A model generated the notes under the pieces. The model was not told where the DNA came from. It saw only the letters and a program-made list of their open reading frames with translations, and did no database searches. The translations under genes and the position numbers were made by a program. DNA of 60,870 nt, from assembly GCA_016933045.1 (NCBI GenBank), contig JAFGBR010000021.1:88886-149755 (forward strand). The letters are read 5' to 3'. Shown piece after piece: positions 28,189-37,877 of the stretch. How positions within the stretch are numbered: position 1 is the first letter of the stretch; every line of letters starts with the position of its first letter. Origin of the DNA: Marinilabiliaceae bacterium (GTDB lineage: Bacteria; Bacteroidota; Bacteroidia; Bacteroidales; Marinilabiliaceae).

Positions 28189-29520
28189 ATGAAACTTTGG
28201 GATAAAGGTACTGCAGTTAATAAGCAAATTGAGGACTTTACTGTAGGTAAAGATCGTGAAATGGATTTGTATTTGGCTCCCTTCGATGTGCAAGGTACAA
28301 TGGCACATACCATGATGTTGGAAAAAGTTGGGCTTTTAAAGAAAGAAGAACTCGATCCCATTAAGGATGAATTGAAAAAAATATATAAAACTGCAATTGA
28401 TGGACAGTTCGTTATAGAAGGTGGAGTTGAAGATGTTCATTCGCAAGTTGAATTGATGTTAACCCGATCGTTAGGTGATATAGGTAAGAAAGTACATAGT
28501 GGTCGCTCGCGTAACGATCAGGTCCTACTTGATTTGAAACTTTTTATCAGGCATAAATTACAAGAAGTCGTAACCTCTGTTGATGCTCTCTTTGCTGTTT
28601 TGCAGCAGAAAAGCGAAGCCTATAAACATATTTTATTGCCCGGTTATACTCACTTGCAGGTAGCAATGCCATCGTCATTCGGATTATGGTTTGGAGCTTA
28701 TGCCGAGAGTTTAACCGATGATATGGAGATGTTATTGGCGGCATGGAATATTGCTAATCAAAATCCGCTTGGTGCAGCGGCTGGTTATGGTTCTTCATTT
28801 CCTTTAGATAGGAGTATGACAACCAGATTGCTTGGTTTTAAAAGTATGAGTTATAATGTGGTTTATGCTCAAATGGGACGTGGTAAAACTGAAAAAAATG
28901 TTGCAGCAGCATTAGCATCTGTTGCTTACACTATTTCAAAACTGGCAATGGATGGTTGTTTATATACCAGTCAGAATTTTGGTTTTATTAAACTGCCTGA
29001 TGAGCTAACAACGGGGTCTAGTATAATGCCTCATAAGAAAAACCCTGATGTGTTTGAGCTAATAAGGGCAAAATGTAACAAAATTCAGTCGTTACCAACT
29101 GAAATTGGCAATATTACAGGCAATCTTCCGTCGGGGTATTTTCGTGATTTGCAGTTAATAAAAGAAGCTTTTATACCTGCTTTTGACGAATTAATTAGTT
29201 GTGTCGATTTGGCTACTTTTGCTATATCAAACATAAAAGTTGCTGAAGATATTATGAGTGATCCAAAATATAAGTTTGCTTTTAGTGTTGAGGTAGTTAA
29301 TAATCTTGTTTTACAGGGAGTACCATTTAGAGATGCATACAAAACTGTAGGATTGCAGATTGAAAATGGTGAGTTTGAACCCGAAGTTAATGTAAACCAT
29401 ACTCACGAAGGTAGTATTGGTAATTTATGCACGACCGAAATTGCAAAAAAAATGGATGTGTTAAAACAAAAATTTGAATTTGAAAAAGTGAGTCATGCCA
29501 TTTATAAATTGATGCAGTAG
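28189..29520 (+). CDS. argH: Argininosuccinate lyase
   Basis: 443 residues. It splits argininosuccinate into arginine and fumarate. The superfamily signature GSSIMPHKKNPD (about residue 277) carries the catalytic serine loop; VHSGRSRNDQV and THLQVAMP are also typical. It is separated from argE by 267 nt, so it may have its own promoter, and is 60 nt ahead of citrate synthase. Confidence 0.97.
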   Translation: MKLWDKGTAVNKQIEDFTVGKDREMDLYLAPFDVQGTMAHTMMLEKVGLLKKEELDPIKDELKKIYKTAIDGQFVIEGGVEDVHSQVELMLTRSLGDIGKKVHSGRSRNDQVLLDLKLFIRHKLQEVVTSVDALFAVLQQKSEAYKHILLPGYTHLQVAMPSSFGLWFGAYAESLTDDMEMLLAAWNIANQNPLGAAAGYGSSFPLDRSMTTRLLGFKSMSYNVVYAQMGRGKTEKNVAAALASVAYTISKLAMDGCLYTSQNFGFIKLPDELTTGSSIMPHKKNPDVFELIRAKCNKIQSLPTEIGNITGNLPSGYFRDLQLIKEAFIPAFDELISCVDLATFAISNIKVAEDIMSDPKYKFAFSVEVVNNLVLQGVPFRDAYKTVGLQIENGEFEPEVNVNHTHEGSIGNLCTTEIAKKMDVLKQKFEFEKVSHAIYKLMQ

Positions 29521-29580
29521 TAGTTTCCTGCTTCAAATATTTAAAATGGTTTATTATTAAATTATACAAATTATAAGCTT

Positions 29581-30921
29581 ATGGATTTTCTTGAAAGGAT
29601 GTCAAAGTATGCAGTTGAAGCTGCAAGCATTGATAAATCGTTATTCGATGAATACAATGTTAAAAGAGGTTTGCGAAATGCCGATTTTTCAGGTGTTTTG
29701 GTTGGGTTAACCCGTATTGGAGATGTTGTTGGGTATAAAAAAGAAGATGGAAAAATTCTTCCTGTCGAAGGCGAGTTGTACTACCGTGGAATAGAAATAA
29801 CAGATTTAGTACATGGTTTTCAAAAGGATAATCGTCATGGATTTGAAGAAACGGCTTATTTGTTGTTAAGTGGTCGTTTGCCTAAGTCGGGTGAACTAAC
29901 AAAGTTTATTGATCATTTGGCAGCAGAAAGAGATTTGCCCTTGTTTTTTTCAAAAAATATGGTGTTAGCTCTTCAGGGACGAAATATTATGAATATGCTT
30001 GCCCGATCGGTTCTTGCCCTGTATTCAGCCGATGACCAGGCTGAGAATTATTCGGCTGAAAACTTGATGCGTCAGTCAATTAGTCTTATCGCTAAGTTTC
30101 CGGTTATCGTAGCTTATTCATATTTTGGAATGCGTCATACTTATCAACACCGATCATTGGTAATTCGTCATCCAAAGCCCGAACTTAGTCTTGCCGAAAA
30201 TTTCTTGTATATGATGAAAGGCGAGAGCTATACAAAATTAGAGGCTGATTTGTTAGATCTCTCATTGGTTATTCATGCTGAGCATGGTGGTGGTAATAAC
30301 TCTACTTTTACTACCAGGGTAGTAAGTTCTGCTCAAACAGATACTTATGCAGCTATTTCTGCCGCTTTAGGTTCGTTAAAAGGCGATTTTCATGGTGGTG
30401 CTAACCTTAAGGTGGTTGATATGATGGAGCATATTAAAGAAAATATTAAGAATTGGACTGATGAACAGGAGGTTGCCGATTACCTGTTAAAAATGTTAAA
30501 GAAAGATGCATTTGATCGTACTGGTAAGATTTATGGAATTGGTCATGCTATTTATACAAAATCTGATCCGCGAGCTTTATTGTTAAAAGAAAAAGCTCGT
30601 GATTTAGCAATTGAAAAAGGTCGTTTAGATGAGTATAATTTGTATGAATTAATAGAAAAGTTGGCACCTCAGGTATTTGAAACTTATAAAAAAGATTCAG
30701 GAAAAGTTATTTCAGCTAACGTTGATTTTTATTCAGGTTTTGTATATCAGTGTTTGCAAATTCCCGAAGAGATATACACTCCAATATTTGCAATTGCAAG
30801 GGTTGCCGGATGGGCAGCTCACCGTATTGAAGAAGTTACATTTAGTAGTAAACGAATTATTCGTCCGGCATATAAAAATATTGGCGAACGTTATAAATAT
30901 GTTCCCATTGCCGATCGTTAA
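29581..30921 (+). CDS. gltA: Citrate synthase
   Basis: 446 residues. It condenses oxaloacetate and acetyl-CoA. The catalytic residues are visible in IHAEHGGGNNSTFTTRV (first His), GIGHAIYTKSDPRA (second His) and NVDFYSGFVY (Asp). It is the large type common in Bacteroidota and anaerobes; 2-methylcitrate synthase activity cannot be excluded from sequence alone. It lies downstream of argH and ends at a strong terminator, so co-transcription with argH is plausible. It would feed carbon to 2-oxoglutarate and thus glutamate for the neighbouring pathway. Confidence 0.93.
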   Translation: MDFLERMSKYAVEAASIDKSLFDEYNVKRGLRNADFSGVLVGLTRIGDVVGYKKEDGKILPVEGELYYRGIEITDLVHGFQKDNRHGFEETAYLLLSGRLPKSGELTKFIDHLAAERDLPLFFSKNMVLALQGRNIMNMLARSVLALYSADDQAENYSAENLMRQSISLIAKFPVIVAYSYFGMRHTYQHRSLVIRHPKPELSLAENFLYMMKGESYTKLEADLLDLSLVIHAEHGGGNNSTFTTRVVSSAQTDTYAAISAALGSLKGDFHGGANLKVVDMMEHIKENIKNWTDEQEVADYLLKMLKKDAFDRTGKIYGIGHAIYTKSDPRALLLKEKARDLAIEKGRLDEYNLYELIEKLAPQVFETYKKDSGKVISANVDFYSGFVYQCLQIPEEIYTPIFAIARVAGWAAHRIEEVTFSSKRIIRPAYKNIGERYKYVPIADR

Positions 30922-30933
30922 TGAGATAAATGT

Positions 30934-30966
30934 AAGGAGGAGGTTTTTATTTCCTCCTCTTTTTTG
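30934..30966 (+). terminator. Terminator after citrate synthase
   Basis: GAGGAGG (30937-30943) and CCTCCTC (30953-30959) pair around a 9-nt loop, flanked by As upstream and six to seven Ts downstream. Confidence 0.85.
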
Positions 30967-30995
30967 AAATAGTTAGTCACTAGCAAATTATTTAT

Positions 30996-31003
30996 TAAAT
31001 TTG
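30996..31003 (+). promoter_or_regulatory. Candidate carA -7 box
   Basis: TAAATTTG matches TAnnTTTG in the 130-nt space between the terminator and carA. The -33 box is weak (TTAG 19 nt upstream). It implies a leader of about 85 nt. Confidence 0.4.
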
Positions 31004-31096
31004 CAACTGAAAAGAATAAAGAAAAAAGTGCATTTATTCGTTATGGGTCGAGTAAGTGCAATTTTTTTGAAATTAACGGATTAATATTGATTTAAA

Positions 31097-32179
31097 ATGC
31101 CTGAAATTAAAAGTATTAAGCTGATTTTAGAGGATGGAACGGTTTTCGAAGGCAAGTCATTTGGATACCATAAATCTGTTGCAGGTGAAGTTGTTTTTAA
31201 CACTGCAATGACCGGTTATCCCGAGAGTTTGACAGATCCTTCTTATAAAGGTCAAATATTGGTGTCAACGTATCCACTTATTGGAAACTATGGTGTTCCA
31301 AAAGATGAGATGGAGAATGGAGTGCCTAAGTTTTATGAGTCAGATCGTATTCATATTTCAGGTTTGATTATTTCTGATTACTCGTTTGAATACAGCCATT
31401 GGAATGCAAAAAACAGTTTGCGCGAATGGTTAATCCAAAACGAAGTTCCCGGAATTTTTGATATTGATACTCGCGCCTTAACAAAAATTTTGCGCGAGAA
31501 AGGTACAATGTTGGGTAAAATTGAAGTTGAAGGTCAACCAGTTGATTTTTATAATCCTAATGAAGAAAATTTGGTTGCTAAAGTTAGTACAACCGAAAAA
31601 ATTGTCTACGGAAACGGTAAACACAAAGTTGTTTTAGTTGATACAGGTGCAAAATATAATATTCTTAGATGTTTGTTAAAAAGAGATACTACTGTAATTC
31701 GAGTGCCATGGGATTATGATTTCACTAGCGAAGACTATGATGGTATTATGTTGTCGAATGGTCCGGGTGATCCAGTAAAATGTCAGGAGACTATTAATAA
31801 TATTAAAAAGGCAATTGACATAGGAAAACCAATATTTGGGATCTGTCTTGGTAATCAATTATTAGGAATTGCTTCTGGTGGATCAACTTACAAACTGAAA
31901 TATGGTCATCGTGCTCATAATCACCCTGTTATTAAGGTTGGTGGTACAACTTGTTATATCACAAGTCAAAACCATGGGTTTGCTCTCGATAGTAACTCGT
32001 TAGGTAAGGATTGGGAACCTTTGTTTATAAATCTTAATGATGACACTAATGAAGGTGTAAGACATAAAACAAAACCATTTTTCTCAACACAGTTTCATCC
32101 CGAGGCTTCGAGTGGCCCAACTGATACTGAATTTTTATTTGACGATTTTATTCAATTAATTGAAAATAGTAAAAAATAA
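31097..32179 (+). CDS. carA: Carbamoyl-phosphate synthase small (glutaminase) subunit
   Basis: 360 residues. The N-terminal CarA domain begins LILEDGTVFEGKSFG, and the class I glutamine amidotransferase domain has the nucleophile in FGICLGNQLLG and the His-Glu pair in QFHPEAS. It releases ammonia from glutamine for CarB. It is flanked by terminators on both sides, so it is its own transcription unit, and it lies 15 kb from carB with the arginine genes in between. Confidence 0.97.
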   Translation: MPEIKSIKLILEDGTVFEGKSFGYHKSVAGEVVFNTAMTGYPESLTDPSYKGQILVSTYPLIGNYGVPKDEMENGVPKFYESDRIHISGLIISDYSFEYSHWNAKNSLREWLIQNEVPGIFDIDTRALTKILREKGTMLGKIEVEGQPVDFYNPNEENLVAKVSTTEKIVYGNGKHKVVLVDTGAKYNILRCLLKRDTTVIRVPWDYDFTSEDYDGIMLSNGPGDPVKCQETINNIKKAIDIGKPIFGICLGNQLLGIASGGSTYKLKYGHRAHNHPVIKVGGTTCYITSQNHGFALDSNSLGKDWEPLFINLNDDTNEGVRHKTKPFFSTQFHPEASSGPTDTEFLFDDFIQLIENSKK

Positions 32180-32190
32180 TAAAAAATAAT

Positions 32191-32234
32191 AAAGGGCTGG
32201 TATTTATTGATCAGCCTTTTGTTTTGCAAAAGGC
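32191..32234 (+). terminator. Terminator after carA, overlapping a second stem
   Basis: GGCTG (32195-32199) and CAGCC (32212-32216) form a stem followed by TTTTGTTTT. The 3' half also starts a perfect 8-bp stem, GCCTTTTG (32214-32221) with CAAAAGGC (32227-32234). The two stems exclude each other. Confidence 0.65.
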
Positions 32235-32403
32235 GTTATTGATTTTAATTATTTTTGAAACGAAATTTATTCTTTTTTTTAATAGTTAGATATTTGGTGA
32301 TTATTACTAATTTTTCAATTTTTACATGTTTTAAACACTAAAATAATCAAGAAGGCGTTTTTTGTAGTAACAGGCAAATGTGACCATTGAAAAAAATATA
32401 TAC

Positions 32404-32874
32404 ATGAATAAGGTTGCAATTTTTCCGGGCTCGTTCGATCCATTTACCATTGGGCACGAAAATGTTATTATTAGAGCACTTGATCTATTCGATCATATTA
32501 TTGTTGCAGTTGGCTATAATTCTAATAAAGCTGATTTTTTTCCTGTACAAAAAAGAATGCAATGGATTAATGATGTATTTTTTGATGAGCCCAGAGTAAC
32601 TGTTGCCAAATATGAAGGTTTAACCGTAGAATATGCAAAAGAGATTAATGCTACTCATATTTTGCGAGGTATTAGAACTTCTGCCGATTTTGAATATGAG
32701 AGAGCAATTGCACAAGTTAATAAAGCCATGACTGGTATTGATTCTGTTTTTTTATTAACCACACCCGAGCACACCCCTATCAACTCATCAATAGTGCGAG
32801 ATATTATTAAACATGGTGGCGATGCAAGTCAATTTGTTCCCAGTAGAATTAAGATTAGTATTGCTGATAAATAG
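32404..32874 (+). CDS. coaD: Pantetheine-phosphate adenylyltransferase
   Basis: 156 residues from ATG 32404. A GTG at 32380 in frame is possible, but the ATG gives the standard N-terminus MNKVAIFPGSFDPFTIGH. It contains the nucleotidyltransferase HxGH motif (TIGH, residues 15-18) and the ISSTxxR-type loop (NSSIVRDIIKHGGD). It makes dephospho-CoA in coenzyme A synthesis. It lies 46 nt ahead of a thioredoxin-fold envelope protein. Confidence 0.95.
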   Translation: MNKVAIFPGSFDPFTIGHENVIIRALDLFDHIIVAVGYNSNKADFFPVQKRMQWINDVFFDEPRVTVAKYEGLTVEYAKEINATHILRGIRTSADFEYERAIAQVNKAMTGIDSVFLLTTPEHTPINSSIVRDIIKHGGDASQFVPSRIKISIADK

Positions 32875-32920
32875 ATTATGTGTAATTGATTTTTGAATTT
32901 GAATTGAAAATGTTATTTGA

Positions 32921-34393
32921 ATGAAGACGATTCGCATTTTTGTGATTTCGATAGTGGTTTTGGTAGGAATTCAAATTTCAGGATTCTCTGCACCTGTTGA
33001 TAGTATTCGTATATTTGGGAATGCACCTGAGTATAAGGGTATGAGTTTGGTGTTGGAAACAATAAAAAATTATGTAACAAATGAAAAATCGGAGATTGGT
33101 CGTATAAGAGTTGATAAAAACGGTTTCTTTGATGATTATTTTTATGTTGCTTTTGCTCAAAAATGTTTTCTCGATTTGGGTAAAGTACGTGCATATGTTT
33201 ATTTAGAACCAGGAAATAACTATCAGGTTGTACTTCCTCCATATATTCCAAAATCAGAAGCGGAAAGATTTAACCCGTTTTTTGAACCCGAAGAGGTTGT
33301 ATTGGGAATTAAAAATGTTGATAGTGGCAGTTTAAATGAAATGATAAGAAACTTTGACGAAAGATTTAAATATGAATTTTCATCTAACGCTTATGAGTTA
33401 TTTAACCGTGGTAGTGTTGTAAAAGCCGATGAGATAAAAGCAGAACTTGACTCATTATTTCCGAGTAGAAACGGATCATATTTTCATACCCACAAAACAT
33501 TCAGGTATGCCCGATTGTATATGTTGGCAATGAAAAGAAAACGACGAACCGTTATTTATAATTTTTTCAGTCATAATCCAATAGAATTTAATATGCCTGC
33601 TTATTGGGAGACTTATAGTGAAATGTTTAAAGATTTTTTTACCTATTATTTTAATACATCTACCGGGCGTCTCTTAAAAACTGCTATTGGACATAATCAG
33701 TCGTTTAATTCTCTATCACTTGTTCTATCGGCCGATACAATTTTTTCTCAATCCGATTTTCGTGAATCTGTATTGCTTAAGGGACTTTATGATTCTTATT
33801 TTTCCGGACGTTATAGCGAAGAAACTGTATTGAATCTTGTTGAGCAGGCTACCAGTAATGGTGGATCGCAGCAAATTTGTCATTTTGCCAGTGAAATACT
33901 GTATCGGTTAAATCATTTGCGCATTGGATCTGTTGCTCCTGATTTTAAAGTACTGGGTATTGATGGACAAGAGATTTCGCTTGATAAGTATAAGGGGAAA
34001 TTTCTTTATTTGAGTTTCGTTCATACCGAAAACTATGCTTGTAAAAAAGATATGCAAGTGCTTGATGTAATATCGAAACAGTTTAAAAAAGAGATTAATG
34101 TATTAACTGTTGTACTTGATAATAATCAGGAAAAGGGTTTTTCTTTTTTTAAAACCAATAAATATAATTGGGATATTAGTCATTATGCCGAAAATGGAAA
34201 AATACTTCTCGATTATAACATAAGAATTTTACCTGTATATTATTTGATAGATCCAGAAGGGAAATTGGTTCTCTCACCAGCACCAGCTCCTGAAGAAAGT
34301 TTCATGAACTATTTCTCAGATACTTATCGTAAATACAAACAAAATGAAGCACGTAGCAGAAAAGAAAAAGGAAGATCTATTTTTGATTTATAA
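32921..34393 (+). CDS. Secreted TlpA/thioredoxin-fold protein lacking the CxxC motif
   Basis: 490 residues with an N-terminal signal peptide (hydrophobic 5-22, cleavage near GFSA). The first 330 residues are a helical/beta region common in Bacteroidetes TlpA-like lipoproteins and I cannot name it. From about 335 there is an AhpC/TlpA thioredoxin fold (IGSVAPDFKVLGIDGQEISL, KGKFLYLSF, LPVYYLIDPEGKLV). At the active site the usual WCxxC reads ENYACKKD: only the second cysteine (Cys374) is kept and the nucleophilic one is Asn. It is therefore unlikely to be a disulfide reductase; a binding or structural role is possible. Its 3' end overlaps the convergent small gene by 6 nt. Confidence 0.7.
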   Translation: MKTIRIFVISIVVLVGIQISGFSAPVDSIRIFGNAPEYKGMSLVLETIKNYVTNEKSEIGRIRVDKNGFFDDYFYVAFAQKCFLDLGKVRAYVYLEPGNNYQVVLPPYIPKSEAERFNPFFEPEEVVLGIKNVDSGSLNEMIRNFDERFKYEFSSNAYELFNRGSVVKADEIKAELDSLFPSRNGSYFHTHKTFRYARLYMLAMKRKRRTVIYNFFSHNPIEFNMPAYWETYSEMFKDFFTYYFNTSTGRLLKTAIGHNQSFNSLSLVLSADTIFSQSDFRESVLLKGLYDSYFSGRYSEETVLNLVEQATSNGGSQQICHFASEILYRLNHLRIGSVAPDFKVLGIDGQEISLDKYKGKFLYLSFVHTENYACKKDMQVLDVISKQFKKEINVLTVVLDNNQEKGFSFFKTNKYNWDISHYAENGKILLDYNIRILPVYYLIDPEGKLVLSPAPAPEESFMNYFSDTYRKYKQNEARSRKEKGRSIFDL

Positions 34394-34690
34394 AATTGCC
34401 GGCTCCTTGCTTAATTTAATTTGTTTTATGTTGTAATTTATTATTTTTTCGGCTATCTCTAATGTTTTGATAGCCTTTTTTATGCCTATTGTTTCACTTA
34501 CACTAATAATGGCATGATAAATACTTGATGGATCGATACCCATTTTTAAGCCCTTATTTATTTGGCTTTCAATTTCCTGACATGAAGATGTTGTGCCTAA
34601 GGTTGCTGTTAATTTTAACAGGTGTATTGAATAAACATCCAAAGGACCTAAATTACCTATTACTTTATCTAGTATTTTAGTTGTTTCCAT
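34388..34690 (-). CDS. Small carboxymuconolactone decarboxylase-like protein (tentative)
   Basis: 100 residues, all-helical pattern. The stretch LKLTATLGTTSSCQEIESQI followed by KGLKMGIDPSSIYHAIISV resembles the CMD/AhpD helical core. It lacks the AhpD CxxC; only one cysteine is present. It is encoded against its neighbours, with a gene-free 264-nt region before the next gene. The function is unknown; the family call rests on pattern alone. Confidence 0.5.
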   Translation of the reverse strand: METTKILDKVIGNLGPLDVYSIHLLKLTATLGTTSSCQEIESQINKGLKMGIDPSSIYHAIISVSETIGIKKAIKTLEIAEKIINYNIKQIKLSKEPAIL

Positions 34691-34954
34691 TTTTTGTTTG
34701 ATTCTTCTTTATTAAGTGGTTAAGTAAATTTAGTTTTATTGAGTTAATTTTTGTTTTATTAATTTATGAATATCCGGTTTATTTACATTAAAATCATGAA
34801 AAGTGAATTTGTAGAATATTATGTTTGATTTTATTTTTTGGTAGGTTTTTGTTGATTGAAATTTTTATTAATGAGGGTTTTTATTATGATTAATCGAATG
34901 ATTTATTTATCTTATGGCCGATTTGAGTGTACTAAAAATTGAAAGTGATTGGTT

Positions 34955-36937
34955 ATGAATATTAGGATTCTTTTTTTAATCGCATTTTTAGTTGTTTCGG
35001 TTAACATCTCTTATTCGCAGAATCCATCGGCTATGTTGTCTGTTATTGGTGATACGGCATTTTGCGAATCGGGCGAAGGGTATTTAAAAATTGAATTTTT
35101 TGATGGAAAACCGGAGTATGGTTATTTAATAAAAATTTATCCTAATGGTGATCCTGTTAATTGGATTTCAAAAGTTTATCAAGCCGATCCTATTGATGAT
35201 AACGAATTGATTAACGGGTATTTTATAGATACTTTAAAGGTGTGGGGTAGTTATACTTATGAACTTATAGAGTTTTATGATGCTAATTTAGTGCAATCGG
35301 ATTGGGTTGAGGGGCGAGGTTACAAAAATGTATCGGGAAAAGTTGAATTTAGGCTTGACTCAATGCCTGAACCTAAGCTAAATATTGTCGATAATTCTAT
35401 TTGTGGTGATATTGTTGAAATGGCTTCTTCTGCTATTCCTGAGTTATCAACCAGTTCTGTTTACTGGACTTCAACCGGAGTTGGTAGTTTTAATGATACA
35501 GCTATAGTAAATGCTGTATTTACATCTGATTTGAAAACTCAAAGTCAACAAATAATATTTACTTTTTATGAGGTTAATGGTGCTTGTATTGAGTCTGCAA
35601 TTGATACGGTAAACTTGCTTGGTAAACCATCAGGAGAATTAAATGGTTATAAAGATATTTGCCTGGTTGATTCGGTAAGTATTACAATTAATTTTGAAGG
35701 AAATGGTCCGTGGAATTTCTCAATTGTTGATGCAAAAAATGATACATTATTAAAAGATGTTGCAGAGTTTGGTCATCTGTCGAATTTGATTGTAAATGAG
35801 GTTGTTGGAAATAATACTCTGCGGTTTGGATATATTGTTGACAATAACGGTTGTTTTGGATATGTTGATACAATATTTACAGGAACTGCAAAAACAGTTA
35901 ATATACAACCTAAAGTTAGTCTTGGCGATAATAAAACTATTTGCGGTGTGACAGACATTATTGTCGCTGATTTTGATAAAGGAGTCGATAGTTGGCAAAT
36001 TAGCTCTGGATCTGCTAATATTATTGAAACAGTTAATAATTCGGCTCTTATCCAGTCTTATGTAGAGGGGAATGTTGGAGTTGTATGTACTGTTAATAAT
36101 GATGGCTGTAATAATTCAGATACTGTTTATATCGAGTTTGCCAAAAATTCTATTGTAAACCCTTTGTCTAATGATACAACAATTTGTGAAGGAGGTACAG
36201 CTCATATTAATATCGATGTTAAAAACAATCCCCCATGGGATGTAAAGTATTCCGATGGGTTAAGTGATTTTTCCCAGACATTTACAAGTTCACCAGTTGT
36301 TATTAATTTGGATGTTGTTGAAAATCAGACTTATAGCATTAAAAGTATTGTTAATTCAAAAGGATGTGTTACAATATTTGATAGTCTCGATTTTCAAATA
36401 TCTGTTGAGTCTAATGTATCAGCTTACGCCGGTGAAGATCAGTCCTTAGACAGAGTGTATCAAACCATATTAAATGGTTCACCTTCCGATTTAAATGGAT
36501 GTTGGAGTTTTGTGTCGGGAAATGGTAATATTGTATCTCCGTTTTCATCACAAACTATTATTGACAGTCTTAAGGTTGGTGTTAATGTTTTGTCATTTAC
36601 TGTGTTGCCAATGGCTTGTCCATCTTCGTCTGATAATGTTACTATTACAGTTAATAAATATAAATATTATAATGGCTTTTCTCCAGATGGATTGGGTAAA
36701 AATGAACGTTTTACTATTGAAGGAGCAGATTCAGATGAACAAAACAAATTGATGGTATTTGATCAGTTTGGTAAACTTGTGTATCAAAAAGAGGGATACT
36801 TTAATCAATGGGATGGAACCGATATGTCGGATAAACCTTTGGATGATGGGATATACTATTTTATTTTTACATCTGAAAACGAAGAAGCTATAAAAGATTA
36901 TGTGGTTATTCGACGTGCAAAAACGAATAATCAATAA
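34955..36937 (+). CDS. Secreted Ig-repeat protein with gliding-motility (T9SS type B) C-terminal domain
   Basis: 660 residues from ATG 34955 (a TTG two codons earlier is possible). Signal peptide MNIRILFLIAFLVV ends at SYSQ. The middle consists of several beta-sandwich/Ig-like units with paired cysteines and DT-rich strands. The last 85 residues match the gliding motility-associated C-terminal domain (FSPDGLGKNERF, VFDQFGKLVYQ, WDGTDMSDKPL, DDGIYYFIF). This predicts export through the outer membrane by T9SS and surface attachment. It is the first gene of a five-gene cluster and is followed at once by a PorP/SprF barrel, the usual partner of type B cargo. Confidence 0.85.
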   Translation: MNIRILFLIAFLVVSVNISYSQNPSAMLSVIGDTAFCESGEGYLKIEFFDGKPEYGYLIKIYPNGDPVNWISKVYQADPIDDNELINGYFIDTLKVWGSYTYELIEFYDANLVQSDWVEGRGYKNVSGKVEFRLDSMPEPKLNIVDNSICGDIVEMASSAIPELSTSSVYWTSTGVGSFNDTAIVNAVFTSDLKTQSQQIIFTFYEVNGACIESAIDTVNLLGKPSGELNGYKDICLVDSVSITINFEGNGPWNFSIVDAKNDTLLKDVAEFGHLSNLIVNEVVGNNTLRFGYIVDNNGCFGYVDTIFTGTAKTVNIQPKVSLGDNKTICGVTDIIVADFDKGVDSWQISSGSANIIETVNNSALIQSYVEGNVGVVCTVNNDGCNNSDTVYIEFAKNSIVNPLSNDTTICEGGTAHINIDVKNNPPWDVKYSDGLSDFSQTFTSSPVVINLDVVENQTYSIKSIVNSKGCVTIFDSLDFQISVESNVSAYAGEDQSLDRVYQTILNGSPSDLNGCWSFVSGNGNIVSPFSSQTIIDSLKVGVNVLSFTVLPMACPSSSDNVTITVNKYKYYNGFSPDGLGKNERFTIEGADSDEQNKLMVFDQFGKLVYQKEGYFNQWDGTDMSDKPLDDGIYYFIFTSENEEAIKDYVVIRRAKTNNQ

Positions 36938-36956
36938 TGAAGAAAATTTACGGTCA

Positions 36957-37865
36957 ATGAAGAAATTTTTATTCCTGTTTATTTTTATTCCATTGTATAA
37001 TGTAATTATGGCTCAGAAAGAGATTGAAGTGAGTCAGTACATGTTGAATCGTTATGCAATAAACTCAGCATTTGGAGGTTCTCACGATGCATTGTCGGCA
37101 TTTGGCTCGTACAAACAAAAATGGGTTGGAATTGAAAAAGCTCCAGCTTCACAGTTTTTGTCGGTTCATGCACCATTAAAAAATGAATCTATTGCATTGG
37201 GATTACAGTTTTTTTCACAAAGCTATGGTGTTATTCGTGAATCGGGTGTAACTGCATCATATACATTTCGGGTTCGTACCAACGAAAAATCATGGTTAGC
37301 TTTTAGTTTAAAAGGTGGTTTGTCTTTTGCATCGCCCGATTGGAATAGTGTACCGGTTAAAGATCCAGATGATATTGCATTTGCATCGCAGGAAACTATT
37401 AATACCCCCGAATTTGGAATTGGGTTGGGGTGGTATTCGAAAAACTATTTTTTAGGTTTTTCTGTACCAAACTTTTATTATAACGATATCGTTGATTTTG
37501 AAGACGCTGTGTTTAAGCCGGCAAACTCTACTTATATTTTTACTGGTGGATATATATTTAGTATAACTGATCATTTACAAGTAATGCCCTCCTGTTTAGT
37601 AGCATTGAGCAATCAGTTAGGTTCGTTTTATGATGTTGGGGGAGCTTTAATATGGAACGATAAAATATGGATTGGAGGTAATTACCGATCAACCGATGAT
37701 ATAGTAGCTTTATTGGCTTATCAATTTCATCAACAGTGGAGGTTCGCTTATAGTTACGATTATTCAATAGGCGATTTAAAAGGGTATAACGATGGATCGC
37801 ACGAAATTTCGTTGCAGTTTGTGTTTGGATATAAAATTATTACGCCTAGCCCAAAGTATTTTTAA
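36957..37865 (+). CDS. PorP/SprF-family T9SS outer-membrane protein
   Basis: 302 residues from ATG 36957, 19 nt after the adhesin. Signal peptide ends at IMAQ. The family hallmark of an N-terminal SQYMLNRYAINSAFGG (compare QYM-N-INPAYAG) and a 14-16-strand outer-membrane barrel pattern follow, ending in an aromatic residue. SprF-type proteins hold or shuttle type B T9SS cargo at the outer membrane. The pairing with the preceding cargo gene strongly suggests a dedicated partner. Confidence 0.85.
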   Translation: MKKFLFLFIFIPLYNVIMAQKEIEVSQYMLNRYAINSAFGGSHDALSAFGSYKQKWVGIEKAPASQFLSVHAPLKNESIALGLQFFSQSYGVIRESGVTASYTFRVRTNEKSWLAFSLKGGLSFASPDWNSVPVKDPDDIAFASQETINTPEFGIGLGWYSKNYFLGFSVPNFYYNDIVDFEDAVFKPANSTYIFTGGYIFSITDHLQVMPSCLVALSNQLGSFYDVGGALIWNDKIWIGGNYRSTDDIVALLAYQFHQQWRFAYSYDYSIGDLKGYNDGSHEISLQFVFGYKIITPSPKYF

Positions 37866-37877
37866 CAAAAAAGTGTT

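Noticed and set aside
31026-31060. Direct repeat AAGTGCA upstream of carA
   Set aside because: Seven bases repeated once at 28-nt spacing is weak in AT-rich DNA and fits no known motif.
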